Assembly: GCF_013072695.1 (NCBI RefSeq)
Contig: NZ_LXUK01000022.1
Coordinates: 927,084-991,083 of the forward strand
Origin: Acinetobacter sp. Ac_5812
GTDB taxonomy: Bacteria > Pseudomonadota > Gammaproteobacteria > Pseudomonadales > Moraxellaceae
Direction of reading: 5' to 3'
Length of the DNA: 64,000 nt
Below the pieces are notes generated by a model that saw only the letters and a list, made by a program, of their open reading frames with translations, did no database searches and was not told the DNA's origin. The position numbers were made by a program, and so were the translations under genes. Positions within the stretch are counted from its first letter, which is position 1. The number at the start of each line of letters is the position of its first letter. Below are positions 17,238 through 25,572 of the stretch, piece after piece.

Positions 17238-17747
17238 TTAAATGCTAAACGGCAACATAGTTCTATCAATGTATTCTTCTTTTACTTCCTCTTTAGATGT
17301 AACAGCATGAGATACGGCAATTCGATTACTTGCCCAAATTGAAATGAGAGCGGCAATATGCCCATTGTCTAAAGAGCTACTATCAAATTCTTGCTGCAGT
17401 CCATTTTTATCAATTTTACGGACTTGCAAAATGTTCATTGGATTATAACGTTCTAATGAAGTCTCGAATTCGACGAGCCCACCTCTAAACGACGATTGAT
17501 AGACTCTAATTACTTCTTCTAAATGTTCTTTAGGATCAAATTTTAGCTGCCAGTTTTGAATTAAATTAGGCGAATCTGTGACAACAATCGTATCTGCTTG
17601 TTGATCAGGTCTAACTGGCAAAGTCGTGAAAATATCAATTTTCTGAACTAAAATTTCACCTGAATCGGGGAAACATAGACTAATTAATCGAACCTGATCA
17701 TTTGAAAATCCAGTTACTCGGGCATCAATCTTAATAATTTCAGTCAT
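17238..17747 (-). CDS. Phage head/tail protein, unknown (169 aa)
   Basis: 169 residues, mostly beta-rich, no recognised motif. Overlaps the preceding gene by 8 bases and ends 9 bases before the terminase gene. The unit (protease candidate, this pair, terminase) suggests a head, neck or packaging role. Inference from neighbours only. Confidence 0.6.
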   Translation of the reverse strand: MTEIIKIDARVTGFSNDQVRLISLCFPDSGEILVQKIDIFTTLPVRPDQQADTIVVTDSPNLIQNWQLKFDPKEHLEEVIRVYQSSFRGGLVEFETSLERYNPMNILQVRKIDKNGLQQEFDSSSLDNGHIAALISIWASNRIAVSHAVTSKEEVKEEYIDRTMLPFSI

Positions 17748-18546
17748 TGATACGCTCCACAGTTATCTCACCCGTGTCACGATCTGCTAAAACTCGCGTA
17801 TGACCGTCATCTGCAAATTGGTCCGCCTGTACAACAACAGAATCATTTATAGGCGTTTCAACTGCCGATCCATCTGGGTTGTATCCATTGCCCGTATCAT
17901 TATCAAAAGGTCCACCAAGGCCAATAATTTGCGGTGCATAACCGATAAGCTGAGCATCCACTGTAAATATTGAAAGATTGATTGCTTCACTTGGTACTGG
18001 AGAAGGAAATAACTGATTCTCTACAAGCGTAAATGTACTTTTTTGAATGTGCCCCATCCCCATATCAAACGGTACGGCGAAACGACGTTTAGTTTCATCC
18101 TGAACATAAGTACAAAACTGATCACATACAGATTTTGCATCATGCGAATTCGTAGCAAAGAATGCTATTTGTGCTCTTACAGTCTTGGCAATTAATCGAA
18201 TTCTGACCTGTTTATCACCTATTAAGATTGGTACAAAATATGGCATTGGTATCAGCTGCATCGTATCCGGTGGCTGATCAATTGCAGCTGTTGCAGTCAA
18301 CATAATTGGCATAAACGCCGTTGCACCCGCAACAACATCAGCATTTTGATTTTTACGATACTCTGCCAACATTGCTTCAGAGTCGTCCATCATTCGACTA
18401 GGGCAAGATTTAATAGCTATTCCTATATCTCGCTTTTTCCATTCATTTGTCAGAATCGTCTCAGGCATATACCAGGCGCGGAAATCAACTAAAAGTTTGT
18501 ACCAAGCATCTTGAATACATTTAAGAGAATCTTTAGGTAAAGACAT
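17740..18546 (-). CDS. Phage structural protein, unknown (268 aa)
   Basis: 268 residues. The N-terminus is helical with Trp-rich LVDFRAWYMPE, the middle is beta-rich, and the C-terminal 60 residues are acidic and flexible (GPFDNDTGNGYNPDGS). No transmembrane or catalytic motif. Follows the protease candidate with a 5-base gap. Could be a neck or tail-terminator protein. Confidence 0.6.
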   Translation of the reverse strand: MSLPKDSLKCIQDAWYKLLVDFRAWYMPETILTNEWKKRDIGIAIKSCPSRMMDDSEAMLAEYRKNQNADVVAGATAFMPIMLTATAAIDQPPDTMQLIPMPYFVPILIGDKQVRIRLIAKTVRAQIAFFATNSHDAKSVCDQFCTYVQDETKRRFAVPFDMGMGHIQKSTFTLVENQLFPSPVPSEAINLSIFTVDAQLIGYAPQIIGLGGPFDNDTGNGYNPDGSAVETPINDSVVVQADQFADDGHTRVLADRDTGEITVERIND

Positions 18547-18551
18547 AAGTT

Positions 18552-19478
18552 TTACCCTCCGAATCCAAAGATACTTTTAAACAGGCGTGGCTTTGTTTTA
18601 TTTTGGCTTGGTGCTTCACCATTCAGTCGCATACGTGCTAAATCACTTTGAGATAGAAGTGTGTCTGCCTCTTCACATACAGAATCAAACGAGCGTATTA
18701 CACCTACTAAACCTGTACTTAGATCTTGTTTACGCTGTGCTTGGAGTGCTTCTCTCCTTTCACGACCGGCAATCTGATTAGCCAACACATCAATTTGATC
18801 TAGTGCTTGACCATTCATGTTTAAGAGCTCTGATTGAATATGAATATTGTCAAAATCTCTTAGAATTTGTTGTTCTAATAAGTGTGCAATCATTGCATCA
18901 GCTGCTGAAAGTTGAGTGACATCCGTAGCATCATCAAAACTTGCGATTAATCCGTCTTGTTCTTCGGGAATTGCTAAACCATCGAATAATTGACCATCAC
19001 CCACATTGGTTGCATAGTTAGGCTGCATGACGTAATCAAAACCATAAAAGCCAACAGGGATAAGACCTAGACCTGCCCGCTTATAGTTTTGAGCAGAGCT
19101 AAAACCACCTGCACGTGCAAGATATTGCTTACGAGCATATTCACCCGATTCGTTTTCTAGAAACTCATGAACGTGTGTTACATCACCATTCGGCTTTGCC
19201 GTGGACTCTAAAGTACGAATAGAACGCTCTAAATAGACAACTTTGCCATCGATAATGACTGAATCAGGTGGATTCATTCCGAAGCGACGGCGAATTTCAT
19301 GACCGTTATAACCCCAAAAAGTGCCTGACTTAATCATGTCTTGAACGGAAGGATCATTTATTTGGGCGATCATAGCTTTCATATCAACATTGCTACGGTC
19401 TTTTCCAGAGTGCAAGCGCCCCCGATCATATAGGTTATATGTAATTCTTTTCGTTTTACGACCTTTTAAAGCAGTCAT
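18552..19478 (-). CDS. Prohead protease candidate (S80/T4 gp21-like arrangement)
   Basis: 308 residues. FWGYNGHEIRRRFGM (His near residue 60), THVHEF (102-104) and ARAGGFSSAQNY (Ser 127-128) follow the order His, acidic/His region, Ser-Ser that is seen in T4 gp21-type prohead proteases, with about 67 residues between His and Ser. The remaining C-terminal 150 residues are helical and contain SFDDAT (180-185) and SFDSV (263-267), which resemble the FDSA motif in the head proteins, as expected for a protease that also trims itself. The assignment is by pattern and context and is not certain. Confidence 0.45.
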   Translation of the reverse strand: MTALKGRKTKRITYNLYDRGRLHSGKDRSNVDMKAMIAQINDPSVQDMIKSGTFWGYNGHEIRRRFGMNPPDSVIIDGKVVYLERSIRTLESTAKPNGDVTHVHEFLENESGEYARKQYLARAGGFSSAQNYKRAGLGLIPVGFYGFDYVMQPNYATNVGDGQLFDGLAIPEEQDGLIASFDDATDVTQLSAADAMIAHLLEQQILRDFDNIHIQSELLNMNGQALDQIDVLANQIAGRERREALQAQRKQDLSTGLVGVIRSFDSVCEEADTLLSQSDLARMRLNGEAPSQNKTKPRLFKSIFGFGG

Positions 19479-19544
19479 GAAAAAGCCCTAATATTTATGT
19501 ATTAGGGTTATTTTTACAGTCGATTAAAGGTTAATTAATGATGA

Positions 19545-19551
19545 GTTCCAA
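19545..19551 (-). promoter_or_regulatory. Late element (TTGGAAC) copy 7
   Basis: Minus-strand CATTGGAAC 67 bases before the protease candidate ATG and a few bases after the stop at 19,560. Confidence 0.6.
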
Positions 19552-19559
19552 TGGACACA

Positions 19560-19784
19560 TTATTCAACAACTTCTATTTTCATAAGTGTTTCAAGCTTCG
19601 ATTTTTCCATCGTCACATGGATAACATTTCCACTTTTCATCCCAAATGTGACCTCTGTATATTTACCTTGATTTGGTACCCAATTAGCACAATATTTGGT
19701 TTCTGCTGATTCAACATACTCGACATAAGCTAAATCAATATATTGAGTATTTTGATGAATTGGACAATAAATTTTAGTTAGCAT
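19560..19784 (-). CDS. Small late protein, unknown (74 aa)
   Basis: From ATG 19,784 (MLTKIYCPIHQN); a TTG start at 19,808 would add eight residues, but AAAGGT stands before the ATG. Beta-rich, with three cysteine/histidine positions near the N-terminus (C7, H10) and one more Cys in the middle. Overlaps the end of the tiny membrane protein by 11 bases. Confidence 0.5.
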   Translation of the reverse strand: MLTKIYCPIHQNTQYIDLAYVEYVESAETKYCANWVPNQGKYTEVTFGMKSGNVIHVTMEKSKLETLMKIEVVE

Positions 19785-19896
19785 TTTGATGACCTTTTCG
19801 TCGTTCAATAAGTAATGGAGTGATTAATGCGATCAACCAGATTAGGCAATTAACCAATAGAACTATTCCCAACAAAATCATTACGATTAATTTCAT
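19774..19896 (-). CDS. Tiny single-span membrane protein (40 aa)
   Basis: MKLIVMILLGIVLLVNCLIW followed by LIALITPLLIERRKGHQNAN: one long hydrophobic helix and a positive C-terminus, so N-out/C-in or a signal anchor. Lies 16 bases after the upstream 66-residue gene and overlaps the next by 11 bases. Too small for an ordinary annotation pass. Possibly a lysis or spanin-type accessory. Confidence 0.5.
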   Translation of the reverse strand: MKLIVMILLGIVLLVNCLIWLIALITPLLIERRKGHQNAN

Positions 19897-19912
19897 TGGT
19901 AAACTCCACATG

Positions 19913-20113
19913 TTATTTATGACCTAAACGACGAAGTTTAAGGCGACGTTTCTTTTGGCTAACCTTATTCGGCTTCTTATCGACCTTAGTTGGTGTGTAT
20001 TCAGGTAAAGTAAATTTACTGTGAGATCGAGGAATAGCATCACCTGCTATTGCACTTGTTCCACTAAATATTGCCCCTAAAACACCCATCAAAGACATAT
20101 GACTAATACGCAT
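19913..20113 (-). CDS. Small basic, possibly exported protein (66 aa)
   Basis: N-terminal MRISHMSLMGVLGAIFSGTSAIAGD looks like a signal peptide (basic start, hydrophobic core, ASxA-type end), and the C-terminus is very basic (KPNKVSQKKRRLKLRRLGHK). First of three tiny genes after the terminator at 20,134. Function unknown. Confidence 0.45.
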   Translation of the reverse strand: MRISHMSLMGVLGAIFSGTSAIAGDAIPRSHSKFTLPEYTPTKVDKKPNKVSQKKRRLKLRRLGHK

Positions 20114-20133
20114 TTTGCAATCCTCATAAGAAT

Positions 20134-20165
20134 AAAAAATGCCCTAGGCAAACTTGCTTAGGGCT
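20134..20165 (-). terminator. Terminator after 20,176 gene
   Basis: AGCCCTAAGCAAGTTTGCCTAGGGCATTTTTT on the minus strand: an 8-base stem and T run. Confidence 0.8.
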
Positions 20166-20175
20166 GAGTTAAAAG

Positions 20176-20631
20176 TTATTCCGCTTGTTGACCTTCAATA
20201 CCACGCGCTTGGCGTTCTGCTGTGCGTGCATCAAATGCAGCTAAAGCAGTTTCCATCGCTGTAATGGCTTGTTTATTTTGATCTGATGGAATTTTGCTAT
20301 CTAAATACTTAGTACGATGAATCAATATTTTTAAAAGTGACTCACTGGTAACACCATTCACACCATCAATGACTGTCGGACCATCTTGAAAGTGAATAGG
20401 CATATCAAAAGGTTGGTTATAATCTAAAGAGTCAGGATCTGCTGAAATGTTGTAATAAGTCGCAGGTTTGTAAGTCGTAACGCCTTCAACTACCTGCCCC
20501 TCTAAAACTTTTTCAAACTCATCTTCAGGTAGTTCTTTACCTGAAAATCCAAGAAACTGCTCTATGATTAGATTGCCATCACTGCCGACATCGGTGGTAA
20601 GTGCATGTTGTTCATTATTGTCTTGAGACAT
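20176..20631 (-). CDS. Late protein, unknown (151 aa)
   Basis: Acidic 151-residue protein with a helical C-terminus rich in Ala and Arg (METALAAFDARTAERQARG). Alone between a late element (20,715) and a terminator. No recognised family. Confidence 0.6.
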   Translation of the reverse strand: MSQDNNEQHALTTDVGSDGNLIIEQFLGFSGKELPEDEFEKVLEGQVVEGVTTYKPATYYNISADPDSLDYNQPFDMPIHFQDGPTVIDGVNGVTSESLLKILIHRTKYLDSKIPSDQNKQAITAMETALAAFDARTAERQARGIEGQQAE

Positions 20632-20707
20632 GTATTAATCCTAACAATGGTTTATGTTGTTTCTTAATCAAACAAATACATAAAACCATTGCTTAGATTT
20701 TGCAGTT

Positions 20708-21337
20708 CTAGTTAGTTCCAATACCAATACTATGATCTTGAATTAGAAACGTTTTGCTGATAAGTCCCACCCCAATGGGAAATTCGCCATTTACATTTAA
20801 TTCTTTGGCATTTACTTTCACAACAATATTGGCTGGTACTAATTTTCGAAGAATTGGAGATAGTTCAACGATCTCGGATAGATCCACTGTTTCATCAATT
20901 GTGATTTGAATCCGACTAGTGAGAAAGTGATCTGGCCGTTCCTCATCAATAATGTATTGCGGATAATTGGTATAAGTACTAATAGGATGCCACATCCGTT
21001 TAATGACCCATTGATCAGTCCATAGCATACGCATCACAAACTCTAGAAAACCTAGACCGCGCTCACTCGCAATACTGGACCAATTTGCATAAATCACACG
21101 CATCAACTGGTCCGATGACACAGGTCGACGCAAGACAACTAATCCATCCTGTTTTGAGAAACGCTCAATAACTTCTGGACTCCCTATATGGGGTGCACCA
21201 TAATCTAAAAGGTTTTGAAGTTGGTTTTGAAATACATCTGCAAAGACTTGTTTAAAAGCCTTTGACATCGCTGTCTCTAAACCTGCATGATTATTAGCTT
21301 GCTCATCTACAGGACGTGTAAAATTTAAAATATCCAT
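20708..21337 (-). CDS. Baseplate protein (gpI-like)
   Basis: 209 residues, directly after and overlapping (13 bases) the baseplate J-like gene, the usual place for a P2 gpI-type protein. A C-terminal beta domain (NIVVKVNAKELNVNGEFP) follows an N-terminal helical region. The last codons contain the late element of the next unit (ATTGGAACTAACTAG). Confidence 0.5.
   Translation of the reverse strand: MDILNFTRPVDEQANNHAGLETAMSKAFKQVFADVFQNQLQNLLDYGAPHIGSPEVIERFSKQDGLVVLRRPVSSDQLMRVIYANWSSIASERGLGFLEFVMRMLWTDQWVIKRMWHPISTYTNYPQYIIDEERPDHFLTSRIQITIDETVDLSEIVELSPILRKLVPANIVVKVNAKELNVNGEFPIGVGLISKTFLIQDHSIGIGTN
20715..20721 (-). promoter_or_regulatory. Late element (TTGGAAC) copy 8, inside preceding gene
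   Basis: Minus-strand GTATTGGAAC; encodes the last residues of the baseplate gene and lies 84 bases before the ATG at 20,631, the second-longest spacing of the set. Confidence 0.5.
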
Positions 21338-22767
21338 GCCGTCCCCGTTTCCGCGGTTCGCTCAAGATTCAATGTAATACTATCTTGGGCAATGTAGACC
21401 CATTCATGTGGCTTATTTAATGCAATAGGAACTATCAAAGAGAAGTCGCTAATATTGTCCTGAAATGCAGTTATGTTTTTTCTCAATTGTGTGGATATTT
21501 CTTGTGAGTTAAAACCATTCACCAGCCAACGACTGGCACTAAGTTTTGAACGGCCATATCGATCAACCAATAAACCTTTGATTTGAGCCTTAACTCCATC
21601 TAGATCATGTACTGCAGCTAAACGACCATTTAATGTAAGTGCAAAAGGTTTTTCTATTACAGCATGAACTTTAACGCGGTCCTTATACAAACTATCTAAT
21701 TGCCCAATATACTGAATAATTTCTAGCTCAAGATTAGCCTGTTCTGCTTCGTTTTTCGCAACTATAGCAATGTGTAAATGATTAATATCCTGATAAGTCA
21801 CACCATAGTAGCGGTCTTGTTCATTTTCATTCCATACAGCAATAAAATGGCAACGAGCCATAAATTTTTGCCGAACTGAGTAATCAAAATTACCAAGGAA
21901 TACTGCATTTTCATCATAGAGAGCTGGGTAAGAAGATAAGACTTTTAATTGCGATATATTTAACGGATCAGCACCTGCTCTAACAATGCCACCCTGTTTA
22001 AAACGGACTGATACTTTAGTTTCGTCAGTTGTTAAAACATCTACAAGCGATGCATCTTTCAAGCGTGATATCTCAACCTCTCCATATGTTTCTAATAACC
22101 CAAAGGTAAACACTTGGTTCGCTTGTGCAGTTCTTCCCGCTCGCTCATCATCGCCAAACTCAATAAACAAACGACGTAAGCTATCGGTTGTAAGATTAAA
22201 TGCAAAATCTAATGGAGGAACGTTCATCCAGCGTTTTTTTAAGTTATAGGTTTGATTTGCATTATCTCTAACCGTTAAACCTGCCAGCGATAAATCTTCG
22301 CGTAGGAGAAGCTGTACACGATGAAAAGTATCTGTATTAGAAACTGTGTATTCAACTTCCCTATATTCACTTTGCTCGCCCAACACTTCACCTATTTCAC
22401 CGGCATTTACAGTGACTGACTGAAGCAATCGCCAAGGTCGACCACCGCTATTATCTTCAATAATTCGTCCCTGACTAAGGGTAATGCTATTTGAAGAGCG
22501 ATTGATGACTTCGATGATGTGTTGAGTCGGCATGCCAATAGGCAAAATACCTTTGTTTGTAGCATCCGCGATAATTGATCTATCTCTCGTTTTTAAGAAT
22601 GGTTCAATTTCTGAGATATCGACGTCTTGACTAAATAAGGCCAAGTACGCGCCAAGTGAACGTAAATATTTTAATACGATTGGATCTTGGGCGTTGTAGC
22701 GTTCAAGAATTTCAAAATCATCTAAATTCGCTACAAGGCGTGCTTCAAAATCAGCTTGCGTCAACAT
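21325..22767 (-). CDS. Baseplate J-like protein
   Basis: About 480 residues. LKYLRSLGAYLALFSQDVDISEIEPFLKTRDRSIIADATNKGILP is the characteristic N-terminal opening of baseplate J/gp47-like wedge proteins, followed by beta-rich strands and a C-terminal region (FNSQEISTQLRKNITAFQDNISDFSLIVPIA). It forms part of the baseplate wedge of a contractile tail. Start ATG 22,767, coupled to the previous gene by a 17-base overlap. Confidence 0.85.
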   Translation of the reverse strand: MLTQADFEARLVANLDDFEILERYNAQDPIVLKYLRSLGAYLALFSQDVDISEIEPFLKTRDRSIIADATNKGILPIGMPTQHIIEVINRSSNSITLSQGRIIEDNSGGRPWRLLQSVTVNAGEIGEVLGEQSEYREVEYTVSNTDTFHRVQLLLREDLSLAGLTVRDNANQTYNLKKRWMNVPPLDFAFNLTTDSLRRLFIEFGDDERAGRTAQANQVFTFGLLETYGEVEISRLKDASLVDVLTTDETKVSVRFKQGGIVRAGADPLNISQLKVLSSYPALYDENAVFLGNFDYSVRQKFMARCHFIAVWNENEQDRYYGVTYQDINHLHIAIVAKNEAEQANLELEIIQYIGQLDSLYKDRVKVHAVIEKPFALTLNGRLAAVHDLDGVKAQIKGLLVDRYGRSKLSASRWLVNGFNSQEISTQLRKNITAFQDNISDFSLIVPIALNKPHEWVYIAQDSITLNLERTAETGTAWIF

Positions 22768-23089
22768 CAAAAGTCTCTCCGTTTCGTGCTACTTGCATAT
22801 CCCGCACCTGGTTCAAATTGATGGCTACTTGATTAGCCACACGTAGATAAATAACCTTGGTCTCAAAGCCTTCATCTTGTGACCATAATTGGAGTTGATC
22901 AGGGCTTAATTGTTTTAGAATAGGAATATCGCTTTTCATTTTTTCAATGAATGTGTTCGCAACAGGCGCACTTAAAGGCCCAAGGAAAAGACTATTCCAA
23001 TCTGGACCATAATCAGATCCAAAATATCCGTTGACCTCTGACTGAAGCCAGTGCTCAATCATTGCCATGATTTTGGTGTAATCAATCAT
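22751..23089 (-). CDS. Small baseplate-unit protein
   Basis: 112 residues immediately before the baseplate J-like gene and overlapping it. Trp- and Asp-rich N-terminus (EHWLQSEVNGYFGSDYGPDW) and a beta-rich end. Fits a wedge or hub accessory such as the gp25/W-type proteins by place and size, without recognised motifs. Confidence 0.55.
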   Translation of the reverse strand: MIDYTKIMAMIEHWLQSEVNGYFGSDYGPDWNSLFLGPLSAPVANTFIEKMKSDIPILKQLSPDQLQLWSQDEGFETKVIYLRVANQVAINLNQVRDMQVARNGETFDVDAS

Positions 23090-23451
23090 ATTCCAGACCT
23101 TTGGGCAGTCATGAGCAACAATTTACAAAAAATGAAAATACCCAGAAATGTGAAACTATAAATCGTGAATGCACCCAATAAGATATACTTGCCCCAGCCC
23201 GTTACTTCAAAAAATGTAAGCAACTCAAATAGTCTCCAAGTCACCAAAATCGAGATAATAAGAACGAACCCCGATAGTATATAAATTAGCTTTTTTGCCT
23301 TGTTAAAAATAAGGTCTGTCACCCCTTTATCAAGCAATAAAACCAATGGTTGTATCATTTTTTTAACTGCGTCTAATGCAAGGCATACCTGCACTAAAAA
23401 ACTAGTAACAATAAAAAGATCAACGATTACGGATTGAAAATTTTGATACAT
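23086..23451 (-). CDS. Membrane protein, holin candidate
   Basis: 121 residues with three predicted transmembrane helices: VDLFIVTSFLVQVCLALDAV, IYILSGFVLIISILVTWRLF and LGAFTIYSFTFLGIFIFCKL, with basic loops between. Size and topology match class I holins that open the membrane for endolysin release. The endolysin itself is far away (2,241). Starts the baseplate unit, 60 bases after the late element at 23,511. Confidence 0.45.
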   Translation of the reverse strand: MYQNFQSVIVDLFIVTSFLVQVCLALDAVKKMIQPLVLLLDKGVTDLIFNKAKKLIYILSGFVLIISILVTWRLFELLTFFEVTGWGKYILLGAFTIYSFTFLGIFIFCKLLLMTAQRSGI

Positions 23452-23510
23452 GTCAGACTCCCAAACTTTAAGTTAAGGTTAGGTGCAATGGCATTATAAA
23501 ATTTCTGATT

Positions 23511-23517
23511 GTTCCAA
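23511..23517 (-). promoter_or_regulatory. Late element (TTGGAAC) copy 9
   Basis: Minus-strand TAATTGGAAC, 60 bases before the ATG at 23,451 and directly after a terminator. Confidence 0.6.
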
Positions 23518-23518
23518 T

Positions 23519-23544
23519 TAAAAAGGCTACCTAAAGTAGCCGTT
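23519..23544 (-). terminator. Terminator after 23,558 gene
   Basis: CGGCTACTTTAGGTAGCCTTTTT on the minus strand, immediately upstream of late element 9. Confidence 0.8.
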
Positions 23545-23557
23545 TGATCCAATTTGT

Positions 23558-24079
23558 TTAAGCTGCAGCTGAATTAGATTGTGCTTGTTCTAATTGTACT
23601 TGTAGCTGGTCTCGCTGAGCTGTCATATCAATCAGCTCTTGATCAAGCTGTTTTTCTTCTTCACGTTTATCGCCAATCTGTTGTTGGATACTACGATTTT
23701 TTCGTGGTGGCAATTTAACCTTATCTTTTTGGTTTTGTTGCTCTACTTTAGATTGTGATTCACGAATCAGCTTTGCAAGGCCAGAAACTGCATTGTCAAA
23801 AGTTTGCTGGTAGTCATCACTAAAATCACCAGGAAGGATAACCTCTTTACCATTCAGCTCTGCTTTGATCACATCTGCACTTGCGCGGGCGAATAAGTTA
23901 AGTTCTTGCCCACCAGCAAAGACAAGAAATACAGGAACTACACTTACACCAGCTTTACGCTGGACCTTTTTGACCTCAACCAGTGGGATTGATTGACCTG
24001 TTGCCTTTTCCAAGGCGGCTTTGATTTTTTTGATATACGGTGTATCTGGTGTAACCGTAGCTAAATTTAAAGAGCCCAT
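23558..24079 (-). CDS. Late protein with C-terminal coiled coil, unknown (173 aa)
   Basis: An N-terminal alpha/beta domain of about 110 residues (IPLVEVKKVQRKAGVSVVPVFLVFAGGQEL) is followed by a charged coiled coil (QQIGDKREEEKQLDQELIDMTAQ) and an Ala/Ser end. Alone in its unit with late element 10. No recognised family; possibly a minor virion protein. Confidence 0.6.
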   Translation of the reverse strand: MGSLNLATVTPDTPYIKKIKAALEKATGQSIPLVEVKKVQRKAGVSVVPVFLVFAGGQELNLFARASADVIKAELNGKEVILPGDFSDDYQQTFDNAVSGLAKLIRESQSKVEQQNQKDKVKLPPRKNRSIQQQIGDKREEEKQLDQELIDMTAQRDQLQVQLEQAQSNSAAA

Positions 24080-24140
24080 GACACTATCCTTAAGTAAGTT
24101 AATGTCATTTTGGCCTAACTTCCAATATTTTTATTAGGCT

Positions 24141-24147
24141 GTTCCAA
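24141..24147 (-). promoter_or_regulatory. Late element (TTGGAAC) copy 10
   Basis: Minus-strand AATATTGGAAC, 62 bases before the ATG at 24,079, directly after the stop of the 86-residue gene. Confidence 0.6.
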
Positions 24148-24150
24148 TAT

Positions 24151-24411
24151 TTAGTTTTCTTTTTGCATGCTGACAATAGCATTTACCACAAAAAGTTTAT
24201 CCAACTTAATAATTAATTCATCCTGATTTTTCACACCATATAGTAGATATTCGGTTTCAGGTATGTTCTTTCGCACATACACCAATCTACTCATGTATTC
24301 ATTTTTGCGCTCATTCATTTCTAAATAAAGCTTGTATCCTTCCAGTAATCCCTTGCTATTGGATGTTGATCTATTTGAATTTCTTAAATATTCAATGCTG
24401 CTTTTCTTCAT
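24151..24411 (-). CDS. Small helical accessory protein (86 aa)
   Basis: 86 residues, charged and helical, no membrane segment, no motif. AT-rich, without a late element of its own, between the toxin-antitoxin pair and a virion gene, so it belongs to the accessory insert at 24.1-27.1 kb. Confidence 0.45.
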   Translation of the reverse strand: MKKSSIEYLRNSNRSTSNSKGLLEGYKLYLEMNERKNEYMSRLVYVRKNIPETEYLLYGVKNQDELIIKLDKLFVVNAIVSMQKEN

Positions 24412-24517
24412 AGAACTTTAAATACACTTTTACCTTTTTCCTGTTAAAAAGCATAGTAGCATATGGCCTAACTACCTAATACAAATTAACAGGCCCTAGT
24501 ATTAAAATTCCTAAATA

Positions 24518-24784
24518 TCAAAGGTTTTTGTAAATCGTATCTCGACGATCAACATCAAGAACTAAAACAACTACTGTTTCATCTTTGACCTTATACACCA
24601 ATCTATATCCAGCCGCTTTCAGCTTAATTTTATATAGATCGACCGATCCACTAAGCTTATTCTTGGGGATCTTAGGATTTTCAAGTATAGCTTCCAGCTT
24701 ACGAATAAACTGTTCAGCAATTTGCGGGTTTAATTTTTCAAACTTCTTTAGGGCGTTCTTTTCGAACTCTAGTTCGTAAGTCAT
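24518..24784 (-). CDS. RelE/ParE-family toxin
   Basis: 88 residues from MTYELEFEKNALKKFEKL. The pattern AEQFIRKLEAILENP ... LYKIKLKAAGYRLVYKVKDETVVVLVLDVDRRD is that of RelE/StbE-type ribosome-dependent mRNA interferases (K, R and Y/R residues of the active site are in KIKL, YRLVY and VDRRD). The start overlaps the antitoxin end by about 47 bases. Toxin of a type II pair. Confidence 0.85.
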   Translation of the reverse strand: MTYELEFEKNALKKFEKLNPQIAEQFIRKLEAILENPKIPKNKLSGSVDLYKIKLKAAGYRLVYKVKDETVVVLVLDVDRRDTIYKNL

Positions 24785-25022
24785 TAATTGACACCTTAAC
24801 TGTTTCAGTATCATCGACTTGTTCTGCTAGCTTCAAAAGTTCCTTATCTTCAATCAAATCCATCAGCTTTTCATACATCTCAGCTGGTACGCAGTAAAAG
24901 GCTGGATTATTACGATTTAGGATTGCCACAGCTTCACCAAAACCATTTCCAACGACTTCCATTGGATTCTTTTTAAGATCTGAAACACTAGCCACAAATC
25001 GACTGTGGATGATGTGATTCAT
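24738..25022 (-). CDS. Phd/RelB/StbD-family antitoxin
   Basis: 94 residues: the N-terminal DNA-binding fold (RFVASVSDLKKNPMEVV, then GEAVAILNRNNPAFYCVPAEMYEKL) is typical of Phd/YefM/StbD antitoxins, and the acidic/basic tail binds the toxin. Lies upstream of the toxin gene. A long inverted repeat (25,089-25,153) lies just upstream and could be its operator. Confidence 0.85.
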   Translation of the reverse strand: MNHIIHSRFVASVSDLKKNPMEVVGNGFGEAVAILNRNNPAFYCVPAEMYEKLMDLIEDKELLKLAEQVDDTETVKVSINDLRTRVRKERPKEV

Positions 25023-25088
25023 ATGGTACTCGCTTGTTTGTTGTTGATTAATTTGACGGTAGTAGGCATCAATAATTTTATTAGAAGT

Positions 25089-25153
25089 GGTTATCTTAAA
25101 ATTGCTCGCGTCCTTTTCGCGAAGTTAAAATTGACTACGAGATTAAGATAACC
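25089..25153. repeat. Long inverted repeat upstream of antitoxin
   Basis: GGTTATCTTAA at 25,089-25,099 and its complement TTAAGATAACC at 25,143-25,153, with a smaller CGCG...CGCG pair inside. Forms a cruciform or operator-like structure between the antitoxin and the cold-shock gene. Confidence 0.6.
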
Positions 25154-25222
25154 AATTTAGAGACCAAATACAAGACCTATTAAGAAGTCTTCTAACAGGT
25201 TATTACTAAAGTGTAGCACATA

Positions 25223-25252
25223 AAAAAAGCCCACCGATGGTGAGCCTTTTCT
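25223..25252 (-). terminator. Terminator of cold-shock gene
   Basis: GGCTCACCATCGGTGGGCTTTTTTT on the minus strand just after the stop at 25,267. Confidence 0.85.
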
Positions 25253-25266
25253 CTGATCTAACTAAG

Positions 25267-25476
25267 TTAGATTACTGTGATCAGAGTAGCTTGCGGTCCT
25301 TTTTTGCCTTGACCAACAACAAAAGAAACACGCTGGCCTTCAATCAAAATCTTAAAGCCATTACTTTGAATCTCACTGAAATGTGCAAATAAATCTTCGC
25401 CAGTATCAGCTTGAATAAAACCAAATCCTTTAGTTTCGTTAAACCACTTAACAGTACCAGTAGCTTTTTCAGACAT
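25267..25476 (-). CDS. Cold-shock protein (CspA family)
   Basis: 69 residues: GTVKWFNETKGFGFI (RNP1) and DLFAHFSEI (RNP2) in a single cold-shock domain, with the usual length for CspA-type RNA chaperones. Carried in the accessory insert of a phage, with its own terminator; upstream 96 bases to 25,572 are AT-rich and hold no gene. Likely to stabilise or unfold mRNA during the lytic cycle. Confidence 0.92.
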   Translation of the reverse strand: MSEKATGTVKWFNETKGFGFIQADTGEDLFAHFSEIQSNGFKILIEGQRVSFVVGQGKKGPQATLITVI

Positions 25477-25572
25477 ACATTTAAACCTTGTTTATTTATA
25501 GATAAAAATCAAAATTTTATATTGATTTAGTCTATTCTATCTAATATAAAAAGATATTACAAACCTCTAGCT

